Below are positions 5,276 through 8,291 of a stretch of DNA of 8,291 nt, one piece after another. Origin of the DNA: an uncultured Collinsella sp. (GTDB lineage Bacteria > Actinomycetota > Coriobacteriia > Coriobacteriales > Coriobacteriaceae); assembly GCA_900552755.1 (NCBI GenBank), contig USAY01000087.1, positions 1 through 8,291 of the forward strand, given 5' to 3'. Position 1 is the first letter of the stretch. Every line of letters starts with the position of its first letter. Under the pieces are notes generated by a model that did no database searches, was not told the DNA's origin, and saw only the letters and a program-made list of their open reading frames with translations. The translations under genes and the position numbers were made by a program.

Positions 5276-6136
5276 TCACTCATCACCTTTCAGAAAACGC
5301 AGCGCCGTACCGGAATACAGATTCTCCCGCGCCTCATCGCGCATGGGCACAGTATCAAGCGCCCGCTTGAGCTTGAAGGCGCGGAAGCGTGGCGTATTGC
5401 TGGCAAACATCACCTGATGAGACAGGGCACGCTCATACCACAGCGGTCCCATATCGACGGTGAAGAGCCGCTGCATCATTTCTTCGGGCGAATCGATATA
5501 GGTAATAGAGGCATCCGTATAGCAATTGGGATACTTGAGCAGCATCGCCACGGTCTCGCGCACCCAGGGCCAGCCAAAGTGCGTCAGGTTAAAGCGCACA
5601 TCCGGATGCGTTGCGATGGTGTGCTCAAACGCAAGCGGGTGGCTTCGCGAAAGCTCCGCACCCGGCTCCCAGGACATACCGGCATGGAAAACCACCGGCT
5701 TGTTGTAGCGCTCACAGAGCTTGTAGAGCGGCTCGGCCACGGCATCGTCGGGCGCAAAACCTTGCTTTGCCGGATGCAGGCAGAGCCCCTTGGCCCCCAG
5801 CTCGGTAAAGGCACGCTCCAGCTCATCGGCGGCGCCACTCACTTGCGGGTCCACGCTCGCGAATCCCCATAGGCGATCGGGGTGCGCGGCAACAAGCGCG
5901 GCAACCTGGTCGTTGGTGCCAAAGTGCCCGCCGCACGCCGTGGTCACATCGAGCGGCATGAGCACGCTTTTCCGCACATCGCAGACATCCATTTCGGCCA
6001 CGAGCTCATCCCAGTCCATGGGGCCCATGTGCCCCATGCCAAACTCACGCTCCCAAAAACCAAAGCCGTCTGGCTCGTCGTCTGGCGTATAGATCTCGCC
6101 GTAGAGCATGGGCTGGACCAGCATATCGATTACCAT
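5276..6136 (-). CDS. Amidohydrolase-family (Amidohydro_2) protein lacking canonical metal ligands
   Basis: A 286-residue TIM-barrel protein of the Amidohydro_2 group, which includes decarboxylases and lactonases. Family features are WGFASVDP (90-97), GAKGLCLHPA (114-123), KPVVFHAG with His151 (146-153), NLTHFGWPW with His186 (183-191), NCYTDAS (204-210) and FASNTPRF (244-251). The N-terminal HxH that binds metal in this superfamily is replaced: IDMLVQP at 3-9 has Leu6 and Gln8 instead. The late Asp of the usual GSDxP motif is Asn247. It may therefore act without a metal, or with an altered one. LigI, a lactonase of the same superfamily, works without metal, so a lactonase role on an aldonolactone-like intermediate is conceivable. 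AAGGAG (6143-6148) sits 6 nt before the ATG. The YjbQ gene starts 1 nt after its stop. Confidence 0.82.
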   Translation of the reverse strand: MVIDMLVQPMLYGEIYTPDDEPDGFGFWEREFGMGHMGPMDWDELVAEMDVCDVRKSVLMPLDVTTACGGHFGTNDQVAALVAAHPDRLWGFASVDPQVSGAADELERAFTELGAKGLCLHPAKQGFAPDDAVAEPLYKLCERYNKPVVFHAGMSWEPGAELSRSHPLAFEHTIATHPDVRFNLTHFGWPWVRETVAMLLKYPNCYTDASITYIDSPEEMMQRLFTVDMGPLWYERALSHQVMFASNTPRFRAFKLKRALDTVPMRDEARENLYSGTALRFLKGDE

Positions 6137-6163
6137 CTTGCACTCCTTTCCAGGCTTTTATTC

Positions 6164-6964
6164 CTAGTACGGTTCGAACGACCCAATGACTCGGGACGAA
6201 AGCTCGGCACCGGCATGCATGCACGCCGGCACGTCAAGCCCATCCAGTACACCCTTGGTGAATCCGGCGATATACGAGTCGCCGGCGCCCACGGTATTGA
6301 CAACCTTCTCGGCCGGCACGATCCCACATTCATAGAAGCGCTCACCGTCATAGGCGATGCTTCCCTTCTCGCCAAGTGTGGCGACTGCCACGCGCGGGCC
6401 CAGCTCCTGCACACGGCGCACCCAGTCGCGCAGCTCCGCGCTATCCTCCTCAAACGACATAAAGGCATAGTCAACGTAAGGAAAATGGTTCTCACAGGCG
6501 TATTCGGGATCTTGACTGAACACCGAAAAGTCCATGACGACGGTCTTGCCTGCCTCGTGCCATTCGGGCAGCAGGTCTAAGCAGTTTCCAAACAGGTCGG
6601 TATGGATGACATCGTGCTCCAGGATAAATGCCCGGTCATCATCGTTTGGTCGGTACGTTTCCATGACACCGTCAATCGCTTCGAGATGCACGCGGTCGAC
6701 GCCGTCCTTCAACGCCATGAGCATCACCGAGGTATCGCCGTCCTCCACGCGAAGATGCGAGATGTCGAACCCCTCGGCAGCCAGCGCCTCGCGCATTTTG
6801 TCTCCGTACTCGTCCTTTCCGACGACCGACACCGCAGATACCGATATGCCCATTCGCGCCAGGTGGATACCCCAGTCGATGCCATTGCCAGTCGGATAGA
6901 ACACGCCGATGTTTTGGTACACGTCCGCACAGCAAAAGCCAGCTGCACATGCTTTGATATCCAT
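6164..6964 (-). CDS. PfkB-family sugar kinase, divergent FrlD-like paralog
   Basis: A 266-residue ribokinase/PfkB-family kinase, cytoplasmic and ATP-dependent. The C-terminal signature NTVGAGDSYIAGF (223-235) contains catalytic Asp229 and the anion hole GAGD; the middle has VVGKDEYGDK (47-56) and ATLGEKGSIAYDG (195-207). The N-terminal substrate motif, GGNAVN in FrlD and in the neighbouring kinase, reads TGNGID here (25-30), suggesting a different substrate. The frame opens at TTG 6979, but GGAG (6971-6974) is 6 nt before the ATG at 6964, which is chosen. A rho-independent terminator ends just upstream at 6981. The amidohydrolase gene begins 27 nt downstream. Family firm; substrate unknown, perhaps a sugar, sugar-amine or nucleoside. 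Confidence 0.88.
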   Translation of the reverse strand: MDIKACAAGFCCADVYQNIGVFYPTGNGIDWGIHLARMGISVSAVSVVGKDEYGDKMREALAAEGFDISHLRVEDGDTSVMLMALKDGVDRVHLEAIDGVMETYRPNDDDRAFILEHDVIHTDLFGNCLDLLPEWHEAGKTVVMDFSVFSQDPEYACENHFPYVDYAFMSFEEDSAELRDWVRRVQELGPRVAVATLGEKGSIAYDGERFYECGIVPAEKVVNTVGAGDSYIAGFTKGVLDGLDVPACMHAGAELSSRVIGSFEPY

Positions 6965-6980
6965 AGTCTTCTCCAGCAAT

Positions 6981-7010
6981 CAAAAAGGGGCCCACCCAAG
7001 GCGAGCCCCT
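6981..7010 (-). terminator. Rho-independent terminator between the two PfkB kinase genes (possible attenuator)
   Basis: Read on the minus strand, an 11-bp stem (A-T, GGGGC with GCCCC, then further pairs including two G-T wobbles) encloses a TTG loop and is followed at once by TTTTT. It occupies 6986-7010 with the T-run at 6982-6986. Only 16 nt separate it from the next start codon at 6964, and the ribosome site (6971-6974) lies in that gap, so no promoter fits between. It must lower, or conditionally control, read-through into the five downstream genes. Confidence 0.8.
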
Positions 7011-7059
7011 ATCCGAATTCCGATGTAATCTAGCGTCAGTCAGCCAAGGCTTCAGCCCC
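6993..7059 (-). repeat. Duplicated leader motif overlapping the intra-operon terminator
   Basis: The 5' arm and loop of the terminator (GGGGCTCGCCTTGG on the minus strand, within 6993-7009) has an imperfect copy 50 nt upstream (GGGGCTGAAGCCTTGG, within 7041-7059), differing by a 2-nt insertion and a substitution. The upstream copy can itself form a hairpin (GGCTT with AAGCC) and its GGGGC could compete for the terminator 3' arm GCCCC. The rest of the 136-nt interval from 6965 to 7082 shows no gene. Confidence 0.4.
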
Positions 7060-7082
7060 AAGCCTCCCAGCGCTTTCTCAGG

Positions 7083-7946
7083 CTACTCGGTGATCGGAGC
7101 TCCGTGGCCCCAAGAGCCCTCCATGCCGCACACGGTCGAGGCAAAACCTGCCGCAAAATCGAGCGCACGCTCAATGGCCTCAGGTCCGTCCTCGCCGCGC
7201 TTGGCGGAATCGAGATAGCACATCAGGAATGAGGTCAGGAACGAGTCACCGGCTCCCATGGTGTCCTTCATGTCCGTTACGGGCTTTGCCAGCTGGCGAT
7301 AGTAGCGCTCGCCGTCATAGGCGATGCAGCCCTCGGCGCCCGCCGTTGCGGACACAAAGCGCGGGCCCAAATTCTTAACCCAAGCGAGGCGCTCGCGAAT
7401 CTCATCCTCACTTGCAGCATCGGCAGCACTAAAGAAGGCGAAGTCGACAAACGGGGCAATCTGCTCATAGTATTCATCGGTGGAATCGTCCGAGAAGTCA
7501 AACGATACGGTGATGCCTGCAGCCTTCAGCTTGGGGAGCTCGCGCTCGGTAAAGCAGTAGTTGCCCGAGTGGACTACGTCGAACTGCTTCACGTACGCAA
7601 GGTCAAAGCGATCGAGCACATAGCGCGCATCACCACGGATGCCACCCTCATTGGAGCCAAGGAAAACACGGTCGCCGTTAACGACGGTCACGCGCGCAGC
7701 ACCATTCTCACCGATGAGCTGCTTGCATTTGGCTAGTTCAACGTCCTCATCCTCAAGACTCGCAATCACATGCCCGGCAGCAGCATCATTGCCAAAGATG
7801 CCCATATACGCGGAGCGCGCGGCTCCGCATTTCTTGGCATACACGGCAAAGTTCACCGCATTGCCACCCGGATACATCGTGTGAATATGCTCGTAGCGGT
7901 CGACGACGTTGTCGCCAAACCCAAGAGCATTAACGTTGAATGTCAT
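7083..7946 (-). CDS. PfkB-family sugar kinase, FrlD-like (possible fructoselysine 6-kinase)
   Basis: A 287-residue PfkB-family kinase. It keeps the substrate-side motif PGGNAVNFAVYAKKCG (26-41), GIFGND (49-54), SFDFSDD (148-154) and the catalytic DTMGAGDSF (228-236) with Asp234. These segments closely resemble E. coli FrlD, which phosphorylates fructoselysine at C6, including SGGNAVNVAVY and FDFSD from memory of that protein. No FrlB-type deglycase is in the window, so an Amadori compound is only one possible substrate. The ATG at 7946 has a moderate GAGGGA site about 7 nt upstream. The HAD gene ends 60 nt upstream with no terminator between; a strong terminator follows downstream, so this gene is probably expressed more than those after it. 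PfkB call firm, FrlD function tentative. Confidence 0.87.
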   Translation of the reverse strand: MTFNVNALGFGDNVVDRYEHIHTMYPGGNAVNFAVYAKKCGAARSAYMGIFGNDAAAGHVIASLEDEDVELAKCKQLIGENGAARVTVVNGDRVFLGSNEGGIRGDARYVLDRFDLAYVKQFDVVHSGNYCFTERELPKLKAAGITVSFDFSDDSTDEYYEQIAPFVDFAFFSAADAASEDEIRERLAWVKNLGPRFVSATAGAEGCIAYDGERYYRQLAKPVTDMKDTMGAGDSFLTSFLMCYLDSAKRGEDGPEAIERALDFAAGFASTVCGMEGSWGHGAPITE

Positions 7947-8006
7947 AGCGTCGTCCCTCTCTTATGCCAACGGAACCAGTGTTGTGGTAGCAGTACTGCC
8001 CAGAAC

Positions 8007-8291
8007 CTACGCGAGTTCCAGCAGGTCCGGCAGCTGGTCGATAATCTTATCCGCGGCATCCTGGCTAAAGCCAAAGCGCTCCTCGCGCTTGGCGATTACC
8101 GTCAGACCGGCGCGCTTACCTGCGGTAATGCCATACAGAGAGTCCTCCACACAGCAACAGCGGTCCGCAGGCAATCCCAAACGATCTATAGCATGCAGAT
8201 AGATATCAGGATCGGGCTTGCTGCGCTTGAACTGCTCGCCCGAGACCAAAAACTCAAAGTATTCGCGAATGCCGCAGGTACCCAGCACCTC
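8007..8291 (-). CDS. HAD-family sugar-phosphate phosphatase/mutase (beta-phosphoglucomutase-like), C-terminal part
   Basis: The last 94 residues of a HAD-superfamily subfamily IA protein; its N-terminus lies beyond the right edge. Visible are motif III (KRSKPDPDIYLHAIDRLG) with its Lys, and motif IV CVEDSLYGITAGKRAG with the Mg-binding acids Glu and Asp. Motif I, DxDGT, and the cap domain are out of view. This C-terminus is typical of beta-phosphoglucomutase, phosphoglycolate phosphatase and 2-deoxyglucose-6-phosphate phosphatase relatives, which act on small phosphosugars. The open frame runs through the window end (the final codon in view is Glu), so the GTG at 8288 is not the start. It is the first visible gene of the operon and precedes the FrlD-like kinase by 60 nt; that gap holds only a short palindrome, GCAGTACTGC (7990-7999). 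Confidence 0.87.
   Translation of the reverse strand, partial: EVLGTCGIREYFEFLVSGEQFKRSKPDPDIYLHAIDRLGLPADRCCCVEDSLYGITAGKRAGLTVIAKREERFGFSQDAADKIIDQLPDLLELA

Noticed and set aside
5273..5872. 199-codon plus-strand frame opposite the amidohydrolase gene
   Set aside because: It is a complement shadow with no ribosome site or domain; the minus-strand frame is clearly the gene.
5882..6580. 232-codon plus-strand frame opposite the amidohydrolase and PfkB genes
   Set aside because: It crosses two well-supported minus-strand genes and the gap between them, and shows no family motif.
7990..7999. Perfect 10-bp palindrome GCAGTACTGC between the HAD and PfkB genes
   Set aside because: It is short, isolated, without a T-run or adjoining promoter; ten-base palindromes occur by chance in a window this long.

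Overview
The window looks like chromosomal DNA of a high-GC, Gram-positive gut actinobacterium, most likely a Coriobacteriia member such as Collinsella. That placement is an inference from GC-rich third codon positions, strong AGGAG-type ribosome sites, and the gene set (tcdA-tatD pair, a sugar kinase/BtpA/YjbQ operon). No rRNA, tRNA, CRISPR array, transposase or phage gene was found.

Left part (1-575). A truncated ArsR/SdpR-type repressor gene leaves the window on the minus strand. Its promoter is a good sigma-70 match overlapped by a palindromic operator, so it is probably autoregulated. Facing away from it is a 28-codon ORF (280-366) for a single-span membrane peptide. This ORF has a strong Shine-Dalgarno site that can be hidden in a hairpin. 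An 11-nt inverted pair could join the predicted 5' end of the mRNA (235-245) to a site near its 3' end (447-457), and a good antisense promoter (459-487, minus) converges on the gene. Together these resemble a type I toxin-antitoxin locus.

Middle part (576-2471). On the plus strand, tcdA (tRNA ct6A37 dehydratase) is followed 14 nt later by a TatD-family metal hydrolase. The convergent gap after them holds a 228-bp element bounded by perfect 30-bp inverted repeats, with two internal hairpins. One hairpin has T-runs on both strands and probably terminates transcription from both sides.

Right part (2472-8291). Seven minus-strand genes read right to left as one catabolic operon: a partial HAD sugar-phosphate phosphatase/mutase, an FrlD-like PfkB kinase, a rho-independent terminator, a second and more divergent PfkB kinase, an Amidohydro_2 TIM-barrel protein lacking the usual HxH and Asp metal ligands, a YjbQ-family protein, a BtpA/SgcQ-family TIM-barrel protein and an FGGY (xylulokinase-like) kinase. 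From the terminator onward the genes are nearly contiguous. The terminator ends only about 16 nt before the next start codon, so it cannot be the end of an independent unit followed by a new promoter. It more likely sets relative expression or acts as an attenuator. Three sugar kinases, a HAD enzyme and a possible lactonase suggest uptake and stepwise phosphorylation of an unusual sugar or sugar conjugate. The substrate cannot be read from the sequence.

Several minus-strand genes have an upstream GTG or TTG codon that extends the reading frame. In each case the ribosome-site spacing favours a downstream ATG, and the coordinates given use that ATG.
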